A DNA stretch of 64,000 nucleotides from Eleginops maclovinus (Eukaryota > Chordata > Actinopteri > Perciformes > Eleginopidae): the NCBI RefSeq assembly GCF_036324505.1, contig NC_086370.1:4087453-4151452 (forward strand), given 5' to 3'. The notes under the pieces are model-generated. The model saw only the letters and a program-made list of their open reading frames with translations, was not told where the DNA came from and did no database searches. This document shows, piece by piece, positions 14,301-28,800 of the stretch. Numbering within the stretch: position 1 is the first letter of the stretch; the number at the start of each line of letters is the position of its first letter. The translations under genes were made by a program, and so were the position numbers.

Positions 14301-17300
14301 GCTGCCAACTACACTGTTATGTTTCTGACAGCAGCTCCGCTCACTTCTGATAGCCTTTAATTAGAGTCGGGACTGGTGTTTTTTCACCTGGACAACTGTG
14401 AAGATATTTAAACATCAATGTGTGGTTGATCTTCAAATGTTACTGGCTTGAAAATACTGATTTTATTACTGTTCTACCCTCATTAGCTTAAAAATACATA
14501 CCTTTTTTTAAATCCAGGGCTAGGTTTTGGAGGCGGTGCCGGTGTTTCAGCACATTAGCTTCAATTTTTTAATTATCCAAACAGACAACCAGATGCTGGC
14601 ATTAAACATCCACAGTCACATGACACCTCACTGTTGTCTGCACATCATGACTTTAATTTAATTAGCATGTTATGTGTGGACAAGTTTGGAAGAGGCATCC
14701 ATTAACATGCTTGTTGCTCAGTTTCATCTGGCGTGGAAAAGAAAACACAGTTAATTATCCTGCTGATGGGATTTTTGTGGATGGTTACATTTTTCTTCAT
14801 AACTAATGAGCTTTCTTCTCAGTAATGACTTAACTCTGCATGTAATGGGCATGAAGAAAATGCCAAGAGTACTTAGATTACCCACAGAGGCGTGAATTGC
14901 GTCTCGTTTTTAATGAAAATCCAGCTTGGTGATGATTGCAGTCTTTGGATGATAAGGTCTTCAGTTTAATTCATCATATCATTCAACTTCAGTGTAATAT
15001 TTCAGTCCAGTAGATTTCATTTTTTTAAATATTATACAAACAACTCATGGCGCAATGCTTTGCCTCCAGATCTGTTGTTTTACCGTTCTGATCATGCTAA
15101 CTTTGTTCGGTTTTATTCATATAGCTGGACAACGGAAAAAGGCAATCACTAAGTGCAACAGCAGTAAGCATAACTCTTCACTCTCATTGAAAATTATTAC
15201 AAAAAGCTCCTTGCTGCTGCCTCAGGAGGCAACAGATTCTTCAGAATACAAGTTCATTTCTAAAAAGTTTGAAAAATACTCAAAGTAAAGCAAACAGACA
15301 TTGTTTGTACCTGTCCGGACTGAAAATGTTTAATGTTCTGATAAAAAGTGCTAAAGAAATCAGATTCTATGTGCAGGAAGCATGTGACTTAAACGCCAAT
15401 CAAGCTTACACTGAAAAGACAGAAACATTAGATGTGTGTGGATTGATGAAAAGACTGTAACCTTGCTCGTTGTAATTCATTAAAAAAATCATAGTGCCAT
15501 ATTCCCATCACATAAAGGTCTACTGCTGCTTAATTACATCACCTCGTTGTGTCCTCTACCTCCGAAATGGTTTAATGGCAGCCAACTGAAGCACTGCCAC
15601 CTCTTTGTCTCAATTAACCAACTCCTGATGTTTGCTTAACAGTTGGAAAAGGAAATCTCTACTAATTTGCAGATTTTCGAAATATCTGTACAAAATCTGC
15701 AAATGAAAGATAGAGTTTGCCCTTAGCATGCTACTTTCCAGACTAGTAGAATTTTTCTGTGGATGCACTTTTTTCAAGTATAACTTTAGACTTTTAAAAT
15801 GTTTTACAAAAAAAAGGAGATTCTGGTACTTGTTTTCTGTTTGCTTGGAGACGCTTTTCCAATACTTTTCAAACATCCTGCCAGTGTGACATTGTGAAAT
15901 GTTTCCAACGCAATGGGACCGGCTCTAGGCTTCGAAAACCGGTTCTTATCTGGCACCAAACAACTGCCGGCCTAGAAACAAGAACCAAATACGTCACGCT
16001 TTTCTCGGCATGAGAGATTAACCTGAGCAATAACAGTTCATGGCAGGTACGGCAAATAAAAGTTGTAACAAGCAGTAGTGCTGATTAAAGTGACTAGAAG
16101 CACACACTTATAAAAAACACACTTTATAAAGTCAGGCAACACTAACAGGCTCAGATGCTATTTATTTTACCTTAATTGAATCACCATCCGTTCAGTGTTA
16201 TTGATCATTGTGAAGAGCAGGCAGACACTTTCTTGTTGTTTGGTATTATAGCAGCTATCGGATGGAATCAAAACATGTCTGACTATCATAAGTAAAATCA
16301 TAATGGAAAATATGGTGGTAAAATATGCCTGCAGAAAATGGCTTATTTCACTATATGATAGCAACAAGTAGTCAAGCTAGTCAAATTAGCTTCGGTTTCT
16401 ATGCTAACGTCACCCATCTAATACCAGAGAAAGTTTAAAAAATAGCTTTATAATTCCAAACAGCGTCAATTCAGACTGAAACATCTTCACTAATGGGGAG
16501 GGGGTATGCATCAGTTGATTGTGAGACAATCAGACAGTGAATACTTTCCAGCGGCCGCTGCCGTGAGCTAATGGGAGACTAAACGTCGGTGGATGAGCAG
16601 CACTGCAGCGGGCGGTAAATGCCGCTGAACCAGATTCATAAAACAATGAACCGCAGCTCTTTGGAGAAAAGGATAAGGTTGGAGAAGTAGTTCTTTAATT
16701 TAATCTGTCTTCGTATGACTAAAAGCAACATGAACATCGACCCATAGCAGTCATCCATCGTTGTTGTTGTTGTCTGGGTGGTGGAAACACAACTGGGGCT
16801 AAAAAGAAGAACTGGTTCGGAACCAGAAGAGCACTAGCACGGAGCTTGAACTTGAACTGGTTTGGTGGGAAAGGGGTAATTGTCTCTCATTAAAACTCAG
16901 TCTTCCAAAGCAATCTTTAAGGTATCGGCTCACTCAGTTAACTTTACATTCCTTAAACCACTTTCCTAAGGGGCATTCAAATGTGCATCAATGTCTTCCA
17001 GTCAGAGGAAACTGCATTACCTGGCAGCACTGGCCATCATTGTGTTTAGCATTAAAAGAAAGAAGACGAGACCTGCTCGCCTGCATTACAACCAGAAACC
17101 ACTCAGAGGTGAGCCACTCAGAGGGGTGAACACACATTCAGTCAATTACTCATGGTGATTCTCAGACTGCTGTCTTGCTATGGCTGCATAAAGAGAGGTG
17201 AGCGAGAGTTTGGATCTATACCCATCAGACTGAGAGCTCTCCGCTGCCTGCTGTTTCTCACAGCGGGCTCACAGACGCTGTGTTTAATCATTCTAGAAAA

Positions 17301-20300
17301 GGAACATTCTGTTGAATTCCTCTTGTCAAACCATGCACTGCTGGTTGTTTACACATCCATATGTGTCTTTTCATCATTTTGTCTGTGTGCTTTGTAGTTC
17401 TTCAAGAAGTAGTTTATCAGCATAGTAACATGTTCACTGTTTGCACTTTCACTGCACTTCCACACATAAACCTTTACAGTTTTGGAGCATCTTGAGCAAG
17501 AAAAACCCTCAGCCTTTTATAAAAGCAACAGCTGATGAACATACCAACATGGTTAGTATAAGGAACCCTTAATGGTCCCACAGAGGGGTAATTTACATTA
17601 TGTGTCTGACCCGTTCCATACACTGCTCCCCGGGCGCCGTGCATATGGCAGTCCACTGCTCCTAACACTAGGATGGGTACAATGCAGAAAGTAAATTTCC
17701 CCTCTGTGGGACCATTAAGGGTTCCTTCTTTTCTGATGTTCCCTTAGCATCTCATATACATGCTATGGTCATGATATATTAAGTCCAGCAAATCTGAATA
17801 TCCGCCTGTAGCATACAGCGTCAACAAGTCTATTTTGCGTCCACCCACAAGCAATGCACTAGGCCTACTATTTGTTCATCTTTTTTGACAACCAGTGCAG
17901 TGTCTGTGCCCTGCTGCTGCAGAGTGGGACGAATGTTTTCTTTTCTATTAAAGGTTTACTATTTAAACGTGTCACATGTCCAAATCGCTCTGCTTGTGTT
18001 CTCATTTATTGCATTTCTTTGAGCACATATATTTTTTGGGCCCCCAGTGACTGTATTGAAGAGACAGAGTTCAAAGGGGGGAGACAGAGGGGATGACAGG
18101 AGGCTTATGGCACCGCACTGGGACCGGGCCCCAGTTTTTGTGCCACCAGCTCTACCTAGTGAGCTGTACACCGGCACATTCTCAGATTTTTTTTAACAAA
18201 TCATACTTTTAAAATGGAGTGGGACCAAATTTGTCCATTCTCCAAAGTCCATATGACGCATATGAGTCAGCGAATACATTTCTTAATTAAATACAGTATC
18301 TCATGAGAACGTAGCACTATCAGAGCACTAACTTTGTTTGAATCCTGTCAGAATGAGCAGAAAGGAGGCTATTGGAAACTGTAGCAGCATGTCGTGTGTG
18401 CAGCTAAGTTTGAAAATGAACAGCGCTGCAATGAGAAACGACGACTTGTTACCTGAGCTGTTAGTGCAGCAAGGTCAATGTATATTTCTGAAATCCTGTC
18501 ATGTGCTTTGGGCTATAGCTTGCAGGATGTTTGCACAGTATTGTTTGGTGGCTCTGCAGTAACATCCTTTTTCTATCTTTGTTAAAACCACAGATACTTT
18601 CTTTGGTGAATATGGTTAGATTGTGGTAGTTTTGAAACGCTTGTTAAGTAACAATAGGTAACTGTTGGAGGAAATCTCTGTCTCGGCCAGTTGAAGAGTT
18701 TTTACCTCCTCCTTTATACTTTAACTGATTTTGGAGCAGGTTCAGAAGTCGAAGGAGGCAGAGTACGATGCAAACTTTATTTTGCCAGGTATCATAATGT
18801 TGAACAGAACTTGTATTATCCTTCATAGAGCTAAAGTATCCTTATTACTCATTGGTTGACCTTTGTGAAGGATGGTATTCGACTTCCCATCTTCTTTGTT
18901 GGAACCCTATGCTTCCCACAGGTGTCCATGGTCACGTTATCACTATAGCCTTGTTATCACTACCTCGACCAGAACTTGACCTTAATCAGTTAGTTTTTAT
19001 ATCATGTGAGAGGAGAGTTTTACTGTTGTCCACTTTCTTATTCGTAACTTCATACCCCATTAACTCCCGAGAATGAGAAGGGCCGTTTTACCTGAACCCA
19101 CTTAAAGTTCCCCAGTTATACTCTTTTTAGGTATATATTATAGGTCCCAAATATATAGGAAAACATGTCTCTGAATTGTTTTGCACAAAATACCAAACAA
19201 ATCATGCGTTTTAGCATGCCCCTTATCCCTCTGTTTTAGCCCTGTTTTCGAAAGTGCTGATACTGTGACGTTCCCTTTAATGCAAATGAGCTGCCACGCC
19301 CCCCTGTGGAAGTGTTTGTGACTCTCCGCCTTAATTTGGAGCCATATCCACTTTTGACTTGACTTAAGTTACTAAACATGTCCGTGGTAAAATGTTTGGA
19401 ACACACACACAGACATTTGCCAATGTCTTCTGGCACATTCCCATTGAAGATGAAGTCTAGCCACTGATTGGTGTCGTTTTCCAAAGGTGGCATTGCATGC
19501 AGTACCTTGTCCGGATTGTTGCAGCCAACAACAGCACAACGTTTGATGATATGTTGGGCCGTGGGCGGAACGTTGCTAGAAGTTTATTGTAAAGCCAGCC
19601 CACATTTTGTCATTACATCATAAGGACGGCAAATCTGGATCAGCTCGTTTGTACCCCCATTTTTAGAGATGTGGGTAAGGAGAAAGAGACAGAGGGTTGT
19701 ATTTTTGACAGTTTGTGAGTCTCCTCACACACCACAGACACATATTTATGTATAAAAGACATCAATAATAATATTATAATTGGGGACCTTTAAAGTAACA
19801 TTTATTTCAACCTGGACAATCTGAGTTCCACAGTTTGGCCATGTCTTATTTAAACATAGTTCACCCAACATGTTCTGTTAACATCAATAATAATCACATT
19901 CAGAGTACTTAGTTCTACATTGTATAATGTCATATTTAATGCAACATATCCTTTTGCAATATAACCTGCAGTTTCATGTTAGCCAGCAGGGGTGGATTTT
20001 GAGCTCCTGTGCTTTGGGTTATTGTGAGTCAACAGTTGCATAACATTGCTAATAAATGCTTTTGTGGTGTTTAAAACAAGAATGATAGTTAAATACAAGC
20101 CTCTCCTATCATGGACCTCATCCTGACCCTCTGTTCACACATCAATAATCCATTCAAAGTATGATACTGATAATTTCTGATTGTACCGGTGCAGTAATAA
20201 ATTAAACACTGTGTGGCTACAAGAAGGCATGACAGGTTGATGGTGCAAAGAGAGCAATACATCATCTTAATTGGCTGGGGGTGATGGAGCACAGCACTTC

Positions 20301-23300
20301 ATTGACAAATCTCACTCTGCCCCTTCAATAATCAGCCGAGCAGTCTTTCCAGGCCTGCATGTGCTATTACAGAAAATGAGTTCAGTGTAATATAATGGAA
20401 TGAGCAACGGCTACACATCATATCTGCAATTATTAAGAAATGGAATTTTAATATTAAAGTATCGTTGGGCATACGACATAATGTAGGACAGTAATTATCT
20501 GGTTAATTACAACCAGCTTGCCGGGATAGTAGCCAGAGCCAGAGCATCTATACTTGCTGATTTGTCTGAAATAAAGTCATGCCTTTTTGACACACCTCCC
20601 ATATTTGATGAGATTCAGACTTCAGTAGGCTTATGAAGATGGTAAATGTTCTGTATTTGGCAGGAAGTAGTTTTTCTATTCTCCTATGCAGAGGGGCTTA
20701 GGGAGCTGCCTAGGATAGCATGAAAGGGAGAAACAGCTGCTTTTATCCACAAAAGGCTGCGACATGAACTCAAGAGGACTTTTTTTCTGTTCATGGTGCC
20801 TGGTTGCCTGCCTCTGCATCTCCCAGCCTGGAGTGGCTGAAGGGTCTGAGGAAGTTTGGAAAGTCCCTGATGAGCGAGAGAATAATCTCTGTATATGAGA
20901 GCAGCAGCGACTTTCCTCAAATCCCATTTCACAGCGGCGAAAAATGAATATTCTCCGCAAAAGAAGAAAAGATGTCATTTAATGCAACTTGACAGGGGGA
21001 AGCATCTGGAGTGGAGCGGGTGCCTCAAACACACCTAGAGGATTGAGCTAATGCCGTATGTTTTACCTGTTCCTCTCCAGCAGCCTATCAGGAGACGATG
21101 CATGCTTCCACTGACATATTTTCACTGCACCAAGGAGGATACAGCTCGTGCAGTAAAGCAGAGTTAATTCAACCCTGGACGAAGAGAAAATTAACTCATT
21201 TCTATGGCTAACCATTTCCTGTACATTAAGTCATTAGTTCTCATATGAATAAGATTGACACCCTGACCATGAAGGGGAACTGAGGACCGTCCTAATTTTA
21301 TATGTAGAATAATTAATAATCAAATGTCCATGACCAACTTCATTGGAAGCAATCCATCAAATTCCACTAGTGTGATTAAATGCTTTTTATGTTTAATGTG
21401 ATTGATAGTAGAAGGAAGTTAACCAAACTCTTGGGTAATATGTGAGTCTAGTTGCCAGCACTGTGAACCTGGAAATATTGAGTAACCGAAAAGTTCTATA
21501 TTACAAATGTATAGCAGCATACCCAGCACATAGAAACTGCCGGATGCTTAGTTAAATGTGTTTTGCAATTTTCACAATTAGTGTAAGTTGATATAATTAG
21601 CACTAATAAGCATATATCCATTTTGGACATTTTTGTTCCCTAAATCTTTAAAATCGACCCCAAATTCATTGGAATCAGCCTACCAGAAGTACAAATATGG
21701 CCACTTTCTGGTTAAAACTGCAATTTTTTTATCCAGAAAATGTTTGGAATTGATTCAACATCCTCAATTACTGTTGTCTGCATATGCTGATTAATGCAAT
21801 TTATACAAATTGTGCAAACTGGCCAACGAATACAAGCTAGCATCCAGTGTTGCCAGGTACCCGCTCTGTACATTTCTAATATGAAACTATAGGGTAGTCA
21901 ACAGAATTCACAATTGGACTATGAGCTGGCAATAGCATGTCCTACAAGCAAGTCTATATAAATGATTTGCATGAGAAAGATCAGGAAACTCCTCTCATGA
22001 AAATGTATGAGGGGACCTGTGCCAGTTTGGGAAATGTCTAACCCGAAAGAAGAAATAAAACCTGTGATGGAGCTGCTCTCTCCACCTTATTAAATCCCAC
22101 TCTGCTCAGCTGATTTGTACATGCTCCTGAATGGGGAATATTCAATCAAATTGCTCCCAACGCGGATACAGAACACATGTGCTGCGCTCCTTTGTGAGGC
22201 TCCAGCGTCGTGGCACGGCATGCCAATGGCTGCAGGGATTCCTGCTGCAGAGAGGAGACCAGCTGAGGGAGTTTGGGAAACAATGAATGACATGAATCCG
22301 TAAGAGAAGAGTGAGAGGCGAGAACGAATTGTTGAACATACTGCAGAGTGGGAGGAAGAATGCAGGGAGGGCAAGAAGGGGGTCCAGGGAGAGCGTTACT
22401 CAGTTTTCTGCAGGGGTTGTGTTCAACTGAATTAATCCGTTGTGAAATGTGCAAGTGCTGCCTTGACTGATGCCTTGAGATATGGGGTAAAAGAGTATGA
22501 GTGAGGGGGGTCATGGTTTCTAGGGAGGCTATGTCATGAAATATGATCTGAAAAGGCAAATTTCCCTGCAGGGTTTGAGTCCTTCACTCCGAGCCACCCT
22601 GTCAATCCTGCATTACTCTGTCTGAATCCTTGCCACCACCCACGCATCCAACATCAAAACACAAGTCACATCAGCATGGCCTATAGAACACATGATGCAT
22701 AGTATACTCCATCCTGCGGTTGTACCACATCAGCAGGCCAGATGTTCTGTATTTTTTTTTCTCTACTCTAGTTAGTATTTTTCTGAGATTGAAGATTTCA
22801 GCCAGGTGTGTCTACAAACAACCACTGCTGCCATGTCTGATGAATACCAACCACGATGGTTCCGTCAGTGCACCGGCTGGAAGACGTCTTCATTCGGCCG
22901 TCACTAAATTGATTCTCCATACCTGTCAAAACTCTCTACATGTTAAGATATGGATAACATGATGAAGAATAAATATAGAGCAAAAGAGCTGGTTGTAAAA
23001 TCGAGAATGAGGAAAGGCAACAACACACACACCTGCAAACAAACAGGGAACCACTGAAAAGGGAAAGCGATACCTTCGATATCTCCTTGAGGTACGACCA
23101 ACAGTCTCTCTATTGTAAAAATTAGGTACATTGTAACATGTTATTTGGCCAGATTTTGGTATATTGGTAGGTGTTCAGAGCTTACAGTAGGAGAAACACT
23201 GCCTAGCTGGCTAGCGCGAATCCCAATGTTTACAGTTATTTTGCTAAGCTACCCACCTTTCTGCAGCTTCATAATGTAAAAACAAGACAATGATGTTAAA

Positions 23301-25770
23301 CCTAAGATCTTACTGAAAAAAGAAGCTAATCATTATGATATTTTCAAATATTAAACTAATCTACAATGCAAAGTTGCATTCAAATGATGGTCGGGCAGAG
23401 ATTTGCGATTAGCTAGTTTGGTTTCTATGCTTACCTCCACAGCTAGCTTGCGTCGCTTGCTGTCATCTGATATGTTGCTCATCGAAAGGTCAGCTGTAAA
23501 ACGAGGCAATATTTTGAGTGGTGCACAACGCTGAAGGTACAGTAGTAGATCTGCCTAGTCGGGCGGTACTGCTATCTCCACAAAAACATAGCGCCAGCCG
23601 GGGACGTTTCAGCGTGTATTTTGTGAATGCAGTTTAACATAAAACGGTATCTGTAGTTCATTAATTGGCAGTGCATTTCTGATTTCCTCCGATTTCAAGG
23701 TTAATTTATTGTCAATTTGCATCACACGGTTACACAACTGCATGGAAGTTGTGGTCCCTGTGTGCTGCATAAGAAAACACAAAGCAGAACAAATCTGTTT
23801 TAATATTATGTTGGACTGCAAAGGCTCAGATGAAGAGTCTTACTGCGTGAGGCAAGAAGATGCTTCCATTTTAGATGTCTTTTAATATCCTAGTGACTCT
23901 GAGTAGGCACCTCATTTAACCTGATTCTCCCCAGACAGGTGCCAATGAAACCCAATCATTGGTGACTAATGAGTTTTTACCAGGTTTAATGCTTATTAGT
24001 CATACAACAGGTGTACTATCTTGTCTAATTATTATAATCATGGTGCTAATGCTGTGAGATATAGATAGGGAAATAAATATGAGATGAGGAGAGAAATAAT
24101 AATTGAACAAGACCCAAACAGGAGTGAAGCGCAGCACAATCAGCAAACCAAAAGGCTCATTACATAGAGTAGCAGAAGACTTTGATCGTTACAAAAAGAG
24201 ACAGACTGATCGTTGCCTCCTGCCGGCACTTCCTTCCCACCAAGTTCAGAAGGCGAAGAAGCGATCACTTGGGACTGGTCCATTAGCACATTAGAAGATG
24301 TTGTTTACATCCACAGTGTCATATGTGTCTGTGCAGATACAGTAGGTGTTTCAAGTGCCATGAAATATCAAGCCCTCAGAAATCCGATGGTGTCATGAAC
24401 TGTTGTTGACATCCTGTTGAGGTAGTTTTGTTATTATTAATAACATTTGGCGTCTATTTGGCCTCACTGTCAGGGTTTTTCTTGACTTGCTAAAGATCAC
24501 TTCAGACACTGGGTTCACTGGGATTCAAACATGTTGATTATCATGTCGAAAATGCCACAAGTGGTCCACCCATCCATTCATTTTAAATATAGTGTGTCCT
24601 GTTCAAGGTTGTGAGGGGGCAGGAGCCCATCTCAACATGCAATGGGTCAGGGGCGGTGTAACATGGTGAACAGGCTGTCAGTCCTCATTGACAGAAAAAC
24701 ACACTCACACCCACAGGCAATTCAAGTATAACCTGCCTGTGCTTTGTTTGTGCGAGGAAAGCCAGCCGGTGCTTTTACATGATATGATGATCCCAGGATA
24801 CAACAAGATTTACTCTGCTTAAGAAACTTTATTAATAGTGCACTCCGGAATTTGAGGAGTGAATGAATGTCTCTGAATGGTGTGAATTTACAAACAACAA
24901 ATCCATTTTCAATGTATATATAAAATACACTTAAAAGAATGTAATGTCCATGTCCAAAGTAAACTAGGTTAATATCCAAATGCACTTTTCTGCTGCATTA
25001 ATACAATCTGTCTACACATTAAGCGTTGTGTCTTTTTTCACCCTCTCTCTGAAACCAGAGCCCAGTCTGTTCTGATTGGTTAGCTGGCAGGCTCTGTTTT
25101 GATTGGTCATCCACTTATTATACCCGCCACTTTGCCTATCACATACAATGTGTTGGAGCGCTAGGCAATATATGCCTGAGTGTTACATAGTTATGTCACT
25201 ATATAAGTAAGTAATCAAAGGAGTCCAATGGAGGCATTTCAGGCAAGTGGTGGGGTGTGTGTGGAAGAGAAATTCCTTCTGAAGGAACACAGGGATTTTA
25301 ACGTTTGTACACCACTTACATGCACAAAAATATATACAGTATAACAGACTACAAAAGAGGAAAAACCCAAAAAGCAGAATAGGGTCCCATTAGAGTGGTC
25401 ATGAGGCATCGTTTTGTGTCACTTTTTAAAAATACATATGAAGTTGTCCCATGGTAGCTAATGTATACTTTTCCCCGATATAGAGACACACAAAAAAAAC
25501 AGTTTGTATTTTTTTATATTTATGTTTACACACTTCTGTTCAATCCAACGCAATAGATAACTCATTATAATAGGTAACTCAGTATGGCAGAGACAGACTA
25601 CAGCTCAGTGGAGAGCTTTGAAGGTGTAAACTTGTTATTCGTGATAGGGCAGCCTGGTGGGCAGGTGTGTCAGGTGTGTCAGCGTGCATTCTGGGAAACT
25701 GTGCACTCTGCAGATTGTGCTTTCATCTGGGGAGAGAAGGACCCTGCAGTACATAAATATGAGCTGTGGT

Positions 25771-25860
<90 letters not shown>

Positions 25861-28800
25861 TACTAAGACGTGAATGTGAGTTTATCTGCGAGTCCCTCAG
25901 CCTAGATATCCTCTTGTCTTCATCATCGCGCTGCTTTGCAAATAATCGAAAAAGACGTGTTGAACATATTCGTAATCTGTGGGATTCTGGGAGGATTCCA
26001 GGATCTGTCCTTGTCTTTTTTCATTGTCAGGGCTCAGTGGATAGCGACTGCTTGGCAGGTTCGAGAGCAGAGGATTCATCCCCGTATACAGGTGAAGGTT
26101 TAGACAGCCAGAAGTCAGAGTCTGGGGATTTACAGTGATGGATAGCCTGGATAGAGAGGAACTGGAAGATTTAACACACTTTGTGTTGAAGGAAGCATTT
26201 TGAAAAACACAGACAAACATCAAAGATGTTGCTCTCAGTAAGTGCAAGAAAATCAATTCCATTATGTAGGGTGCATGTAGTTGCATCTTTATTTGCTTTG
26301 AATTCTAGTCCTTATTTTCTATCACATTTCCCCGCTCCCATGTTCGATTTTTTGTAACATTTCTTGCTGCTATCCTCATCTGTGCCGCTGCAGAGACATG
26401 CTTTGAAATACACACATGAACACACTTATACAGTTAAACAGATGCAAAACCATTTGTGAATGTAATTAGGGTCACACAGGGCGACCCAGATTGATAATGC
26501 AGTATGCCAGAGGCAGAGTGCTGCCGCGACCGTCACTAACATGGCTTTCCGATCCGAGTCTGTTGCCTGCTGAAACAACAGACTGCGAGCCATGTGAGTG
26601 AGACTCAATGCAGCATAGCAACAGTGTTCTGGGAGCGAGTTACCCCAGTATCTAAAGTCATTCGACACAGTCAGGTGAAAGTTCTGAGTTTCTGGGGGAA
26701 GACTTTTTCTGTTCTTTATAGTTTTTGGTCTAAAGGGTTTGCACATAGGTCATTTGGTGGATTTGGTAGAGCAGAACAGCATGTCTCTCATGAGAGAAAA
26801 AAGGCAATGAAAAGTACTTCTTCAGTGGCTATGAATTTCACACATTCCCCATTGTTCCATTCTCTAGTTATGAATCTCGTAATTAATCACAAGCTGTGAT
26901 TCAGTCAGATTTGAATAAAAAAAACTAGTTGTGATTTAAGGGAGGAGATGGTAGTGATGGTGGGTAGGTTCAACAATTTGTACGGACTGAAATACCTCCA
27001 AAAATATTGGATGGATTGGAATAATTGGACATTCATGACCCGAGAAACACATATGCCCATGACTTTCGTGATCCCAATACTTTTTAGCGCCACCATGAAG
27101 TTGACACTTGATTTTGTATGAAATGTCTTGACACATACTGAATGGATTTCCATTCAATTTGGTTCCAAGATAATTACTAATTATTGCTTCTGTGACTTTG
27201 TTTGGTTCAGGGTGAAATTCCCCAAAAATGGTCAAAAGGAATGCTATAACATGTCTCATTCATGTTCTCCTGAGGTCATCATAACGCTATATACCACAAG
27301 GTTTGAACAGGTTGTTTTGGCATTTCAATATGAAGTTGTACTTGGTGTAGTGATGATGCACTTTTGTTGTCCAACAGGAAGCTAACATTGCACGGGCTCC
27401 ATTGACAATAGTAATGAGTTTATTGCAGAAAATCAGCTTTGTGGCCAACACACGTTTATGATTGCTACATGTTTTATTCAGCAGGATAATCTCCACATTG
27501 TCACAGTCTGCAATCTGCTTCCTTCACTTTAGTAATTTTCCACTGACCCGCCTCCACCTCACCCCATCAACCAGCCACTCCCAGCTCATTAGCACGCCTT
27601 GGCAGTTGGCACCCAGCTGCATCTTATTGCTAATCAAGTCAGTATTTAAGCCTTTCTGGCCCTCTCACTTAGTTCTACTCTTTTTGCAAGACTTTCCCAG
27701 ACTGATTCTGTTTCACCAACCTTGACTGCCTCTGAAACTGCCTAACTCGCCTGTGTCCCCCGGTGAACCCACCAGCCTTCTTTCTGCCTTTGAATAGAGA
27801 TTTGTTTCTGCATCTTTTGAGCTTTGATTGTGGGCCGGTCTTGGCCAAAATACCAGTGCTGATTTTCTGTCTCAGTCCAGCCCTGGCTGGGCATCATCAC
27901 CGCTAAAATAAAGGCAGATTATTTAGTAACTTGTTAGCAACCTCCTTTTTTAGCATACGTAAATACTTCGGACAAAAGTGGATTATTAAATTATGTTTAT
28001 TTTATTTTAAACAAAACGTGAACATCTGGCAGGCTTGTGTTAACCACAGACCGTATTTCAGGTGTCTAACCACAACCGTAGTTACTTCACACCTCTGAAG
28101 GAATGTTAACTACACAGACATTGAACATGGATAGTGTATCCCATGTGGGAGTATTGTCATTATGAGAATGTTGCCATGCTAACATTAGCATCGAGCTCAG
28201 AGAACGACTGTGTTCTGCCTGTCAAAGTTGCTAGCGTGGCTGTAAACTGCTTTGGGACTCTTGTTTTGTCCCAAAGTGCAACGGCTGTGTCTCCCTACAG
28301 AAAAGAAAACATGCATGTCCCAATGTATCATCAATAACTCATAGCATTCATCTTGAGACGTTTCTATTTTTACATGTACATAACAATGACATCACCACAG
28401 GTACCGCAGAGTCACATATAAAATGTATTTAGATTTGGTTATTATCACCTTATTTGGTTCATTTACTTATTTTATAGGTTTTTATATTTTAATGAATGTA
28501 TTTGTTTTGTCTTCCTTCATTATACAGAGGGATCACTATTTATTTTATTGTGTTTTATTTATTAGCATACCTTTTATCCCCTGTGTCCCTTAAACTGTTA
28601 TAGTGTGTTGCTATGCTGCATGTGTGCTAAAAGGTTTTAACGTGTGACCTGATGTGAATTTATTTTACTTCATTATTATACAGCAGGAAATTGACTTGAT
28701 CGCTTCACCCTAAAAGAAGGTTAGGGTTAAGGTTGTTTTATAGCTTGATAATATAGCTTTATGGTTGCTTTATAGCTACAAACTATAAGATGATGTTACC

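Noticed and set aside
25584..26138. 184-codon plus-strand frame with a Cys/Val run
   Set aside because: The frame is held open by the (GT)n tract; the flanking residues resemble nothing and no splice or Kozak signals support it.
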